In this document: positions 8,879 through 17,672 of the stretch, piece by piece
How positions within the stretch are numbered: the stretch's first letter is position 1
Layout: the number at the start of each line of letters is the position of its first letter
NCBI GenBank assembly: GCA_040274725.1
Contig: JBEMAQ010000021.1
Coordinates: 3,843 to 67,842 of the forward strand
Source of the DNA: Solibacillus sp040274725
Lineage (GTDB): Bacteria > Bacillota > Bacilli > Bacillales_A > Planococcaceae
Direction of reading: 5' to 3'
DNA: 64,000 nt
The notes under the pieces: generated by a model
What the model was told of the DNA's origin: nothing
The model's database searches: none
What the model saw: the letters and a program-made list of their open reading frames with translations, nothing else
Position numbers and translations under genes: made by a program

Positions 8879-8975
8879 CGCTTTTTCGTCAATTGAGCAA
8901 CACACATAGCAGTTCATCTAGACATCATGTATACTAGAGAGAGTGACTATATGAGGAAAAGGGAACGAAAACAAC

Positions 8976-9872
8976 ATGCAGAAGCAATCCAAACAAAAAT
9001 TGTGGGCGCAGGCTGTCAAAACAGGGATTATTAAATCCAATTTAATTCCGATGATTGCGGCATTGATGCTTGCACTTTATACGTATAATTTAGATTTTGT
9101 GGAACATATACCTGCGATTATTTATGCTGTGCTTGGGACAGCAGCGGTTATTGCCGCAGCAGGTGCTTATAATAATGTGTACGATCGGGATATTGATAAA
9201 ATTATGCCGCGTACAAAAACGCGCCCTACAGTAACTGGAGAACTGAGTGCGAAGACCGTACTAATTGCGGCAACAATTTTACTGATTATCGGACTTATTT
9301 TACTTGCAATGGCAACACCACTCGCTGCCTTTTTAGGCTTTCTTGGCGTATTTTTCTATGTTGTCCCTTACACAATGTGGACAAAGCGCCGTACGATTTG
9401 GAATACCGAGGTCGGCAGTATTTCAGGGGCTATGCCGCCACTAATTGGCTGGGCAGCAGTAGCGCCAGACATTTGGCATCCAGCCGCATGGGCATTATTT
9501 TTAATTATGGTTATTTGGCAAATGCCGCACTTTTATGCGATTGCGATTCGCAAAAAAGAAGATTACGCCGCAGCGAATATTCCGATGCTCCCTGTAGCAA
9601 AAGGGCTGCGCCGCACGTATATTCAGTCGAATATTTATTTAGTATTACTGATTTTATCTAGCTTCTTATTTTATCCACTAAGCGTTGGGTTAACGGCTGT
9701 ATCATTCATTTTAAGTGTCATCTGGCTCTGGATGAGTATGCAAGGGTCACGCGACCAAGAGGAGAAAAAATGGGCCAATAAAATGTTCGCATATTCATTA
9801 TTCCATATGATGTTTATCTTTGGTACGGTGTTTATTTATGCGACAGTTGGGTTGATTTTAAAGAATTTATAA
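8976..9872 (+). CDS. ctaB: Protoheme IX farnesyltransferase (heme O synthase)
   Basis: 298 residues, the usual length. It joins farnesyl diphosphate to protoheme to give heme O for terminal oxidases. The first Asp-rich prenyl-diphosphate site is NNVYDRDIDKIMPRT (from residue ~66) and the second is YAIAIRKKEDYAAANIPML (from ~188); eight to nine transmembrane helices of the UbiA fold surround them. The start ATG 8976 has AAAGGGAA upstream. It is alone here rather than beside ctaA or the cytochrome oxidase genes, as happens in several Bacillales. A strong terminator follows. Confidence 0.93.
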   Translation: MQKQSKQKLWAQAVKTGIIKSNLIPMIAALMLALYTYNLDFVEHIPAIIYAVLGTAAVIAAAGAYNNVYDRDIDKIMPRTKTRPTVTGELSAKTVLIAATILLIIGLILLAMATPLAAFLGFLGVFFYVVPYTMWTKRRTIWNTEVGSISGAMPPLIGWAAVAPDIWHPAAWALFLIMVIWQMPHFYAIAIRKKEDYAAANIPMLPVAKGLRRTYIQSNIYLVLLILSSFLFYPLSVGLTAVSFILSVIWLWMSMQGSRDQEEKKWANKMFAYSLFHMMFIFGTVFIYATVGLILKNL

Positions 9873-9877
9873 TAAGG

Positions 9878-9923
9878 AAAAGACTGTTAGAAGAAGGGGG
9901 AACCTTCATCTGACAGTCTTTTT
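9878..9923 (+). terminator. Intrinsic terminator after ctaB
   Basis: A stem of 10 bp (9878-9887 with 9913-9922), extended inward by further pairs, ends in five T. Confidence 0.85.
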
Positions 9924-9933
9924 GCTTACAAAA

Positions 9934-9972
9934 AACTGCAAAGCCTGATGGTCTAACTCAAGCCTTGCAGTT
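9934..9972 (-). terminator. Intrinsic terminator for the minus-strand pair 10608/9984
   Basis: A 15-bp stem (9934-9948 with 9958-9972, two G-T pairs) is followed on the minus strand by six T. It sits back to back with the ctaB terminator. Confidence 0.8.
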
Positions 9973-9983
9973 TGATTTTCATT

Positions 9984-10586
9984 TTAATGATGATGGTGTA
10001 GTTCTTCTACTGGCTCCTGGTGCTGCTCAGGCTCGTGATCAGCGGAGTAATTCGCACCAAATAGCACGCCTGAAAATAATAAAATACTTGTAGAAACGAT
10101 AATGAGCGAGTATTTATTCGTCTGTGTGCTCATAACGTGCGCCGGACTTTTATCCGCTGTTTCGTCTAGCTCCTGCTTAATCAGCTGAACTAATAAAACA
10201 GCGAGCACAAACATGACAGCAATTAAAATACCTGTAATGAGATAAATATAAGAAAGCTCTAGCATCGCACCGAGCATGGCGCCCATCAGTCCGCCCATGA
10301 CACCGCCAAGCATACCCTCGATTGTCGTCATTGTATTGAATAAAATTCCTAAGACTAACCCTGTACACACGCCAATAATCATCGACAAAATACAATTTAA
10401 TGAGAAGGATTGCGTTAAGGCAAGAATCGTTCCCATAATTAAACTGTTGATTGTGCTAAACCCCATTGCAGCAAGCATCACGCTATTGCATGATACGTGC
10501 TGACGGTTTTTGAAAATTTTGAGGTATACAAAGGCTGTTACACCAATGACGAGCATGAGGGAAAATAGTTGTGCAAAAAGCGCCAT
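9984..10586 (-). CDS. Membrane protein with His-rich C-terminus, unknown function
   Basis: 200 residues. Five or so hydrophobic helices occupy residues 1-140, with a Gly/Met-rich segment (GGVMGGLMGAMLGAM) that would pack tightly in the membrane, then a cytoplasmic-like stretch, another helix near 160-178 and a tail rich in Glu and His that ends in four His. I do not recognise the family. It lies 21 bases after the M29/NicX-like gene and shares its terminator, so it is co-transcribed with it. The His tail, together with the Cys/His tail of its neighbour, hints at metal handling such as delivery of an active-site metal; this is inference only. Confidence 0.7.
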   Translation of the reverse strand: MALFAQLFSLMLVIGVTAFVYLKIFKNRQHVSCNSVMLAAMGFSTINSLIMGTILALTQSFSLNCILSMIIGVCTGLVLGILFNTMTTIEGMLGGVMGGLMGAMLGAMLELSYIYLITGILIAVMFVLAVLLVQLIKQELDETADKSPAHVMSTQTNKYSLIIVSTSILLFSGVLFGANYSADHEPEQHQEPVEELHHHH

Positions 10587-10607
10587 AGTGACCAGTCCTC
10601 CCTTAGA

Positions 10608-12155
10608 TTAGTGGTGTCCTCCGCATGAGCATGAACCATTATCATTTTCTTTGTCCTTGTCTGTCGGGAGCGTCCATAAAGGATTGTTGCAATATTTCGG
10701 ATCCGCGCCAACCATATCCATGAATAATGGATGGTAGTTGCCACAAATATTTAATTCTGTTTGTACCCAGTGTTCTGGATCTTTTGCGTAGTTCTCCCAG
10801 TAATCGCCCTTCATATTTAAGCCTGGTACAGCAGGAATCCAAGACTCTGTTAATAATAAATCCGGGTCACCGTATTTTTCGGCAATTGCACGAACTTCTG
10901 GTGCATCTAATGCTTTTAGGCGGCCGTCTTCAATTAATAATTCCTGTGAGCCGTCTTCCATCGTTAATGTCACCGTTGGGAAGTATAAATGGATATGCCA
11001 GTGACCTACTGGGAAGCCCATTTTTGCTGCTTCACGCTCTGCTGAACTAGAAATCACTGTACCGAAACCAAGGTGAATCACTCCACTGCGCATTCTTTCA
11101 TATAGACAGTTTAACCAGCCTTTTAAGAAATCTTTACGTGGACGGTGGATATGTGGATTCGTACCGATAGACGCTTCCCACCAGCGGAATAAGCCTTTGT
11201 CAGGGAATCCAGGGTAGTGTAGGTGATCGGTTTCTGCTTTTAATTTACGCAGCTTATCACCGTATTCGCCACCTTCGTGGATTTCTGTAATTTTGCCGTT
11301 TTCGACTTCCATTGCAATCCAAGGCACGGGACCGATATGGTTACTTGTACCCGCGATGACACCTGTTGCGTCTTCTTTCGGTAAGAACAACCAAGGGCGA
11401 CCTAAGACGTGACCAGGTAAATTTGTTTTGCCGAATTCTTCATTGCCTTTCCAGAATTGTTCTACTAAATCTGGGTGGTAAAACTCACGGTTTTCATCCC
11501 AGTATTCATCAAAGTTTGTGTACGAAATATCTGTACCTTCTGGGTCTACAATGCGTACTTTGCGTGATTGACGGATTTTTTTCCATGTCCACTCATCAAT
11601 GGCCTCGATAATTTCGTAGGCAATTGTGTGTGCCGGTGTTGCTGTAAGCTCAGGTGTAATAAATGGCATACGTTGAATTTTTGTTTTGTTTGCACGTAGA
11701 ACAGGACCGCCGTAGCCCCATAATAATTTGTCGTACGTACCTTCTTTTTCTAGCTCTTCCCACGTGTCCATCCATTCAGCTAACTCTTTTGTACGCGCTA
11801 AATAGTACTCGACCTCATTGTGACCAGTCCATGTAACGATTGGGCCTTTGTCGACGCTTTTTACTTCATATTTCACTTCATATTTTTCTAAAATCATTTT
11901 GCACGCTTCAATTACCATTGGGTCATGCCAGTTATCGACACGTAGTAGTACGCGCTCACCTGGTTGTAGGTCCCAGCCTGCATGTAAGCCGTGGTTGTAT
12001 GGACGTTTTGCAACGGCATCTAAGAACGGAATTAACTGCTCTGCGCTCGTAATGTTGACCATTGGTGGACAGCGCGGCTTTACCTTTTCAATTAATGGTG
12101 GTGAATCAAAATTTGGCTTTGTTTTTAATACTTTTTCATCTACTTTATTGCTCAT
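10608..12155 (-). CDS. M29/NicX-like metalloenzyme (aminopeptidase T or dihydroxypyridine dioxygenase relative)
   Basis: 515 residues from ATG 12155 (GGGAGTGG upstream). The N-terminal LQPGERVLLRVD, the middle GVIAGTSNHIGPVPW and IAMEVENGKITEI, then GVIHLGFG and GHWHIHL match, in order, the pattern of COG2309 proteins: M29 aminopeptidases and 2,5-dihydroxypyridine 5,6-dioxygenase NicX. HxH residues near 415 are probable metal ligands. The protein is about 150 residues longer than NicX and ends in a Cys/His tail, CSCGGHH. Genes around it (LysR, FAD monooxygenase, hydrolase, ABC importer) favour a ring-cleavage role over peptidase, but this is inference. A decarboxylase- or amidase-like use of the same fold cannot be excluded. 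Confidence 0.6.
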   Translation of the reverse strand: MSNKVDEKVLKTKPNFDSPPLIEKVKPRCPPMVNITSAEQLIPFLDAVAKRPYNHGLHAGWDLQPGERVLLRVDNWHDPMVIEACKMILEKYEVKYEVKSVDKGPIVTWTGHNEVEYYLARTKELAEWMDTWEELEKEGTYDKLLWGYGGPVLRANKTKIQRMPFITPELTATPAHTIAYEIIEAIDEWTWKKIRQSRKVRIVDPEGTDISYTNFDEYWDENREFYHPDLVEQFWKGNEEFGKTNLPGHVLGRPWLFLPKEDATGVIAGTSNHIGPVPWIAMEVENGKITEIHEGGEYGDKLRKLKAETDHLHYPGFPDKGLFRWWEASIGTNPHIHRPRKDFLKGWLNCLYERMRSGVIHLGFGTVISSSAEREAAKMGFPVGHWHIHLYFPTVTLTMEDGSQELLIEDGRLKALDAPEVRAIAEKYGDPDLLLTESWIPAVPGLNMKGDYWENYAKDPEHWVQTELNICGNYHPLFMDMVGADPKYCNNPLWTLPTDKDKENDNGSCSCGGHH

Positions 12156-12286
12156 ATGTTCCACTCCCTTATGTGTTGGTAACGATTTCCTAAATCTTAT
12201 CATCAGAAGATTTATTTGAGAAATATATGTTTTGTCTATTACTTAGAGGAAAAAAGTATAAATAAAGTTGTGTAGAAGAAATAAAA

Positions 12287-12320
12287 AATTCGTGTAAGCA
12301 TGTGTTTGCTTACACGAATT
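12287..12320 (-). terminator. Intrinsic terminator after lysR-type gene
   Basis: A perfect 14-bp stem (12287-12300 with 12307-12320) followed on the minus strand by six T lies four bases past the stop codon, separating the regulator from the M29-like gene. Confidence 0.88.
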
Positions 12321-12323
12321 CTG

Positions 12324-13223
12324 TTAAAAATAATCTTTAAAGCGTTTCGCTACAATAGGTAAATGACGATCCTTTAGCCAGATGAGTGCAGAGGGTCTGG
12401 CCATGAGCTGTGGATTCTTGATGTCTTTAAAAACGAGACGATTGTTTGGCAGTAATTTTTCAGCAGATTTTGGGATGATGGCAATACCAATATCATAATT
12501 TGCCCATGTCAGAAGCGTCATTAAGTTACCACTTTCACAAATAATCGTTGGTTCAAAGCCTAAATTGTCACAGGCGCTTTTGAAGCGATCCTCACGGTAA
12601 ATCATTTCTGCATAAGATGAGGTCCCGCGCTGTCTGCGTAACAGCATAAGTGGCTGGTCCTTCAAGTCGAGTAAATTAATGGACGGCTCGCCAGGATTGA
12701 TTTCGGACTCTATACTCATTACCGCAATAAGCGGCTCATCAGGCAAATGAATGCAATCAAACAGATCATGATTGATAGGTAAGCGAACAATACCAAGGTC
12801 AATAATGCGCTTTTCGATTAGCTCCATTATGCGGTTTGGGTCACCTTCCCATACTTGGAATTTCACTTTTGGATATTTTAAATGAAAATCTTTAATTTTT
12901 TGGAGTAAAGGGTCTGCACCAAGCGATAAAATAATGCCGAGATTCAAGTCGCCTGAAACCCCGTCTATCATCTCATTGAGTTCTTCCGTAGAACGTTCAA
13001 CAACATCCATAATTTCTAAGCTTTTTTTGTAAAAAAACTTTCCTTCATCGGTGAGTTCTAATTTGCGCGTATTGCGATCAAATAGTTTTGTTTTCAATTC
13101 TTCCTCAAGAATTTTTAGTTGCTGGCTAAGTGGTGGCTGTGCCATATTTAATTTTTTTGCTGCTAACGAAATGTTTCCTTCTTCTACGATGGCGATAAAA
13201 TATTTAATACGTCGTAACTCCAT
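12324..13223 (-). CDS. LysR-family transcriptional regulator
   Basis: About 299 residues, the family norm. Residues 1-60 form the winged helix-turn-helix (MELRRIKYFIAIVEEGNISLAAKKLNMAQPP in the usual register), then a linker helix and the two-lobed effector domain. ATG 13223 gives the canonical MELR start with GGGGTGA in front; GTG 13232 is less likely. It is transcribed away from the FAD monooxygenase gene, the classical arrangement in which a LysR protein controls its divergent neighbour in response to a pathway substrate or intermediate. Its likely targets are the monooxygenase operon and perhaps the M29-like gene downstream. Confidence 0.9.
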   Translation of the reverse strand: MELRRIKYFIAIVEEGNISLAAKKLNMAQPPLSQQLKILEEELKTKLFDRNTRKLELTDEGKFFYKKSLEIMDVVERSTEELNEMIDGVSGDLNLGIILSLGADPLLQKIKDFHLKYPKVKFQVWEGDPNRIMELIEKRIIDLGIVRLPINHDLFDCIHLPDEPLIAVMSIESEINPGEPSINLLDLKDQPLMLLRRQRGTSSYAEMIYREDRFKSACDNLGFEPTIICESGNLMTLLTWANYDIGIAIIPKSAEKLLPNNRLVFKDIKNPQLMARPSALIWLKDRHLPIVAKRFKDYF

Positions 13224-13277
13224 GATCTTCACCCCATGTATTGAATTTCTTCGATATAACTGGCCAACTGAATCTAC

Positions 13278-13328
13278 TTTCTAACTTGATAGAAATGGTA
13301 GCACATATATATACATAAATCATATGTG
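13278..13328. promoter_or_regulatory. Two dyads in the LysR/monooxygenase intergenic region
   Basis: Perfect palindrome TTTCTA-N6-TAGAAA at 13278-13295, which contains two T-N11-A patterns typical of LysR boxes, and CACATAT-N13-ATATGTG at 13302-13328. Both lie 50-100 bases upstream of the regulator start. They are candidate LysR operators; which promoter elements they overlap is not certain. Confidence 0.45.
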
Positions 13329-13589
13329 AGTTATAGTTTATTTGTATTTCTTAAAGTTATTTCTATATGGTATTTTAAGTTTAATTCTCTTTTGAGTATT
13401 TTTTTTCTGTTATTCGTTACTTTTTTCTTAGTGTGGTGAATTTCAGAGTGAGAGAAATAATTCGCTAGAAACGAAGATTTGGTGAAGGCGAAACGCTCTA
13501 TTTTTTGAATATAGAAGGAAGGAAGTAGGCTGTTCCTTCGCTTTTATAGATAAATGACTAAAAAGATGAAGTATGAAAGGGGTAGTTAG
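13296..13589. other. Remainder of the LysR/monooxygenase intergenic region
   Basis: AT-rich DNA holding the promoter of the monooxygenase gene. Apart from the dyads at its left end I see no convincing promoter, riboswitch or reading frame. Confidence 0.4.
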
Positions 13590-14702
13590 ATGGGGTTAAA
13601 TCAAGAATTACGTGTGGCAATCATTGGCGCAGGAATTGCAGGTTCGGCTGTCGCAGCAGCGTTAGTAAGTAAAGGCATTCGTGCAGATGTATATGAGCAG
13701 GCAGATGTGCTAGGCGAGGTAGGGGCTGGGATTGGTATTACAATTCCGAGCATCAATGCGTTAACAAAGTGGGGATTAAAAGAAAGTTTTGAAAGCGTAA
13801 CCGAGGTCAGCACAAAAATGCAAATTATCGCAGGCGATGACCATTTATTAATTGAGGAAGATTGGCCAATTTTAACGGAAGAGACGGTAAAGCCCTATGC
13901 GCGTTTTACACACCGTGCAGATCTGTTAGATACATTAGTAGCACCGATTCCGCAGGACCAAATTCATTTAAGCCACCGTTTAATTGATATTCAAGAGAAT
14001 GGCTCAACGGTTGAGATGACGTTTGAAAACGGGAAAATTATTGAGGCAGATGTTGTCATTGCAGCGGATGGGATTTATTCACCTGTACGCGAAAAATTAA
14101 TTGGTCAGCATGAGCCGGTATATTCAGGCTATTTAGCGCACCGTATTTTAATTCCATTTGAAGAGGCGCTCGGGATGGCGTCAGAGGAAAACTATTTACG
14201 TATTTATGTAGATGGGGATAACTCATTTTACTTGTTACCGCTGACAAAAAACCGCAATCAAGTATCAGTGGATATTACGGTACCAGGAGAATTTGCGCTG
14301 CGTCCACAATTAACGAAAGAGCAAATTATGGAGAGCATCAAAAAATTCGGACCAACCTTACAAAAAATTGTAGATAACTTACCGATGGAAAAAATTGTGT
14401 CACGCCCGTTAAGTGACCTCGATCCATTTGATAAATGGAGTACAAATACGGTGACGTTAATCGGTGATGCAGCGCATGCCATGTTACATAATCGCGGACA
14501 AGGTGCGAATATGGCATTACAGGATGCAGATGTGTTAGCGGATGTATTAGCAGAGGTAGTTGCTGGTAACCTGACAGTAGCAGAAGCATTAAAAGACTAC
14601 GAGGAAAAGCGGAAGCCGGTTACAAAATTCTATCAAGATTTATCGCGCTTATTCCCAACAGACCAAGCAAAAACTGCTTTCCCAGAAAAAGCACATTTAT
14701 AA
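13590..14702 (+). CDS. FAD-dependent monooxygenase (aromatic hydroxylase family)
   Basis: 370 residues. All three family fingerprints are present: the Rossmann GxGxxG motif in AIIGAGIAGSA (residues ~10-20), the DG motif in VVIAADGIYSPVREKL (~153-168) and the GD motif in LIGDAAHAMLHNRGQGAN (~290-307). It should hydroxylate an activated aromatic ring using NAD(P)H and O2, like salicylate or 6-hydroxynicotinate hydroxylases. The HNRGQGAN stretch replaces the commoner PxxGQG. AAAGGGG stands before ATG. Divergent from the LysR gene and close to a hydrolase and importer, it is probably the first oxidising step of the local pathway. The substrate is not deducible. Confidence 0.88.
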   Translation: MGLNQELRVAIIGAGIAGSAVAAALVSKGIRADVYEQADVLGEVGAGIGITIPSINALTKWGLKESFESVTEVSTKMQIIAGDDHLLIEEDWPILTEETVKPYARFTHRADLLDTLVAPIPQDQIHLSHRLIDIQENGSTVEMTFENGKIIEADVVIAADGIYSPVREKLIGQHEPVYSGYLAHRILIPFEEALGMASEENYLRIYVDGDNSFYLLPLTKNRNQVSVDITVPGEFALRPQLTKEQIMESIKKFGPTLQKIVDNLPMEKIVSRPLSDLDPFDKWSTNTVTLIGDAAHAMLHNRGQGANMALQDADVLADVLAEVVAGNLTVAEALKDYEEKRKPVTKFYQDLSRLFPTDQAKTAFPEKAHL

Positions 14703-14803
14703 CACCTGGCCGGGTACGATAAAGTCGCTTTCGAGAAAACAGTCTGATGTTATTTTACTATATTTGGGCGCATGAGTAAAAGAATTATACGGTTTTAGAA
14801 ATG

Positions 14804-14833
14804 GAGTTGATTGTTACTTGTGGCAATCAACTC
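14804..14833 (+). repeat. Hairpin 1 between monooxygenase and hydrolase genes
   Basis: Perfect 10-bp inverted repeat: GAGTTGATTG (14804-14813) and CAATCAACTC (14824-14833), 10-base loop, only a short T tract after it. It could be a weak terminator or an mRNA-stabilising stem. Confidence 0.6.
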
Positions 14834-14848
14834 TTCTAATCAAAGGAA

Positions 14849-14896
14849 GGGACAGTCGTGAGCAACGAATAATCGTTCATTGCTCACGACTGTCCC
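14849..14896. repeat. Long REP-like palindrome (17-bp perfect stem)
   Basis: GGGACAGTCGTGAGCAA (14849-14865) pairs perfectly with 14880-14896, and the loop contains a small inner dyad. One mismatch outward the pairing continues to about 21 bp. No T run follows. The outer GGGACAG/CTGTCCC is reminiscent of REP elements mobilised by REP-associated tyrosine transposases. It ends 18 bases before the ribosome binding site of the hydrolase gene, so it may also affect expression. Confidence 0.6.
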
Positions 14897-14927
14897 TCCC
14901 ACTAGATGAGTATGAGGAGGAGTTATG

Positions 14928-15860
14928 ATGGTACATCCAATTATTAAAAGCGTGTTAGATTCAATTCCTGTAACGGACGGGCCAAGCCCAAAAATTAATC
15001 CAGAAGAATTTCGTGCGATGCATAATCAACCTGTTTTGCCTGTTGAAGAGCGGACACAGCTTTTTGCGATTGAGGATAAAGCGATTACAACGTCGGAAGC
15101 CCCACTACAAGTGCGTATTTACACGCCAAATGAGGCGGAGAGCTATTCAGTTTTAATGTATTTTCACGGAGGGGCCTTTATTTCAGGTACGCTAGAAAGT
15201 CACGATGAAATTGCACGCGATCTGTGCGCGGCATCCGGCTATAAAGTGGTAGCGGTTGATTATCGTCTCGCGCCAGAGCATCCATTCCCAGCAGCCCCAC
15301 AAGATTGCTATGATGCTACGAAATGGGTGGTGGACAATAAGGAAGAACTGGGGTGGGACGGCGAAAACCTCGCATTTTCAGGTGATAGCGCAGGAGGCAA
15401 TTTAGTGGCAGCGGTAACATTGTTAGCGCGCGATAAGCAGGAATTTACGGTATCAAAGCAAGTGTTATTTTATCCGTCAATTGATTTAGATTTTGCCGAG
15501 GATAAGTACCCATCTCTACAACAATATGCAAAAGGTTATTTTGTAGAAAGTGAGATGCTCCCACAGTTAAATGATTTTTATGTAGCGAAAGAGCAGGCAA
15601 AAAATCCACTTGCGTCGCCTATTTTTGCCGATACGCTTGAGGGCTTACCAGAAGCGCTTATTATTACGGCGGAATGCGACCCACTGCGTGATGAGGCAGA
15701 GGCATATGCCGAGAAGCTAAAACAAGCGGGTGTAGATGTAATGCTAAAGCGCTACAACGGTGTGACGCACGGCTTTTTAGCGAAATGGACGCAGCTTGAG
15801 GAATATAAAGATGTTTATAAAGTAGCAGGTGCCTTTTTGAAAACAGCTGTTTATCGTTAG
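14928..15860 (+). CDS. Alpha/beta hydrolase, HSL (family IV) esterase type
   Basis: About 310 residues. HGGAFISG (residues ~79-86) is the HGG oxyanion-hole motif of the hormone-sensitive-lipase family, GDSAGG (~153-158) holds the nucleophilic Ser, CDPLRDEAEAY near 250 supplies the Asp, and THGF near 282 the His. The protein is a cytoplasmic carboxylesterase by family. AGGAGG at 14915-14920 precedes two ATGs; 14928 has the better spacing. It lies in the same direction as the monooxygenase and before the ABC genes, so it may hydrolyse an ester or lactone intermediate of the pathway. Generic detoxifying esterase is the alternative. Confidence 0.88.
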   Translation: MVHPIIKSVLDSIPVTDGPSPKINPEEFRAMHNQPVLPVEERTQLFAIEDKAITTSEAPLQVRIYTPNEAESYSVLMYFHGGAFISGTLESHDEIARDLCAASGYKVVAVDYRLAPEHPFPAAPQDCYDATKWVVDNKEELGWDGENLAFSGDSAGGNLVAAVTLLARDKQEFTVSKQVLFYPSIDLDFAEDKYPSLQQYAKGYFVESEMLPQLNDFYVAKEQAKNPLASPIFADTLEGLPEALIITAECDPLRDEAEAYAEKLKQAGVDVMLKRYNGVTHGFLAKWTQLEEYKDVYKVAGAFLKTAVYR

Positions 15861-15954
15861 GGCGCTGTGTCGAGAAAATTGTAAACGTTACCATTTGTCC
15901 AGATAAAGTCCCTAAGCTAGGGCGTAATTGATGTACAACAAGGGAGGGAATAAA

Positions 15955-16773
15955 ATGACGAGTCAATTAGAGCAGGGGATTTTATCGACTACAACACATA
16001 CAGAAAAATCGATTATAGAAGTGCGAAATTTAAATCAGCAGTTTAAAACGACTTCAGGTAAAACCGTTATTGCATTAGAAAATGCGAATTTAAGCATTGG
16101 TAATACGGAATTTGTTTCAATACTTGGACCAAGTGGATGTGGGAAAAGTACGATTATGCAAATTATGGCCGGGCTCCTTAAGCAAACGTCTGGTGAAGTT
16201 TTGTTAAAAGGCAAGCCAATGAAGGGAACGAGTAAAGATGTGGGCGTGGTGTTCCAAAAGCCTGCGCTATTCCCGTGGCGTCCGGTTGTTGACAATATTT
16301 TATTAAGTGCCGAGGTACTAGGTTTAGATAAGCAGCAATCTAAAGTACGTGCACAGGAACTATTAGAGATGATTGGTCTAGGTGAAATGGGCAATCTTTA
16401 TCCGTATGAGCTATCAGGCGGGATGCAACAGCGCGTAGGCATCGCGCGCGCGTTAATGCATGATCCAGAAATTTTATTTATGGATGAACCTTTTGGTGCA
16501 CTAGACGCATTAACTCGTGAAAATATGGGCTTAGAATTATTGAAAATTTGGGAGATGAAGCGTAAAACAGTCGTTTTCATTACACATAGTGTGAATGAAG
16601 CATTGTTTTTAGCGGATCGCATTATCGTTATGTCTCCTCGGCCGGGGCGTATTGTAGAAGATTTCCAAGTTGATTTACCGCGTCCACGCGGTCTTGATGT
16701 GATGTCATCACCAGGCTTCAATGAAGCGGCCGCCTACTTACGTAATTTATTAGGTGCGTCGGTTGGGGATTAA
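15955..16773 (+). CDS. ABC transporter ATPase, NitT/TauT family
   Basis: 272 residues from ATG 15955, which has AAGGGAGGG upstream; upstream in-frame starts lack a site. Walker A is GPSGCGKST (residues ~60-68), the signature LSGGMQQR (~155) and Walker B ILFMDEPFGALD (~174-185), with a switch His in FITHSVNEA. These are the features of ATPases driving import of nitrate, taurine, sulfonates or pyrimidine-like compounds. The permease gene follows after about 30 bases and the binding protein after that, making a complete importer. The C-terminal PRPRGLDV segment is typical of the subfamily. Confidence 0.9.
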   Translation: MTSQLEQGILSTTTHTEKSIIEVRNLNQQFKTTSGKTVIALENANLSIGNTEFVSILGPSGCGKSTIMQIMAGLLKQTSGEVLLKGKPMKGTSKDVGVVFQKPALFPWRPVVDNILLSAEVLGLDKQQSKVRAQELLEMIGLGEMGNLYPYELSGGMQQRVGIARALMHDPEILFMDEPFGALDALTRENMGLELLKIWEMKRKTVVFITHSVNEALFLADRIIVMSPRPGRIVEDFQVDLPRPRGLDVMSSPGFNEAAAYLRNLLGASVGD

Positions 16774-16803
16774 AATTTCCGATATTTTAGGAGGTATGTG
16801 CTA

Positions 16804-17634
16804 GTGGTGAAGTCAATGAACATCAACGAAAATGAGACGCAGCAAAAGGAAAAAAAGATAAGGAAATTTAATTTGGAATGGATTTTAATTCCATCTGTAT
16901 TTATCGTATTTCTTGTCATTTGGGAATTATTCATTCGTGTATTTGAAATTCGCTCAGTTATTTTGCCGAGCCCGATTTCTGTTTTTAAAAATTTTATTTC
17001 AGGCATGAATCCAAGTAGTGCGCTGACATACTATCCACATATTGCGACAACGCTGTATGAAATTTTAGTCGGGTATGTGATTGGTTCAGCAATCGGGATT
17101 TTCCTAGCGCTATTATTATCACAAATACCATTATTAGAGCGTGTATTTAAGCCATTTATTGTCGCATTCCAAAGTATACCTAAAATTGCGATTGCCCCAC
17201 TAATTATTATTTGGTTTGGCTTTGGTGCGGTTTCGAAAATTGTACTCGTTGTGTTAATCGTCTTTTTCCCTGTACTCGTCAATGGTTTGACAGGATTTAA
17301 GTCAGTAGAGCCGGAGAGAATGTCTGTTATGAAGGCACTAGGCGCGAGCAAATGGCAAGTGTTCACCAAGCTTACACTACCAGGCTCATTACCATTTTTA
17401 TTTGCTGGGCTTGAGGTGGGACTGATCCAAGCGATGACAGCTGCAATTGTTGCAGAGTTTTTAGCAGGGAGCTCAGGTTTAGGCGTAGTCATTATCCAAC
17501 TGGAGCAAGTATTAAATACAGCAGGAATTTTTGGTGTGCTTGTTGTGCTAGCGATTATTGGTTGGCTACTAACATTTATTTTAAATTTGATTCGAAAACG
17601 CTTAGTATTCTGGTCAGATGCAGAGCGTAAATAA
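16804..17634 (+). CDS. ABC transporter permease, NitT/TauT family
   Basis: About 276 residues. After a charged N-terminus, six hydrophobic helices follow, and the cytoplasmic coupling loop (EAA motif) reads MKALGASKWQVFTKLTLPGSLPFL in the usual register near residue 177. It forms the homodimeric membrane channel for the ATPase upstream. AGGAGG at 16789-16794 gives GTG 16804 the correct spacing; GTG 16798 and 16807 are also in frame. Part of the same operon as the genes on both sides. Confidence 0.9.
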   Translation: MVKSMNINENETQQKEKKIRKFNLEWILIPSVFIVFLVIWELFIRVFEIRSVILPSPISVFKNFISGMNPSSALTYYPHIATTLYEILVGYVIGSAIGIFLALLLSQIPLLERVFKPFIVAFQSIPKIAIAPLIIIWFGFGAVSKIVLVVLIVFFPVLVNGLTGFKSVEPERMSVMKALGASKWQVFTKLTLPGSLPFLFAGLEVGLIQAMTAAIVAEFLAGSSGLGVVIIQLEQVLNTAGIFGVLVVLAIIGWLLTFILNLIRKRLVFWSDAERK

Positions 17635-17672
17635 AGAAAAGTCGTGAGTAGACAACACGAGGAGGATGTAGG

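Noticed and set aside
15861..15954. Possible riboswitch before the first NitT/TauT-type ATPase gene
   Set aside because: NitT-like operons can carry guanidine or TPP riboswitches, but none of the conserved core sequences of these classes is present.
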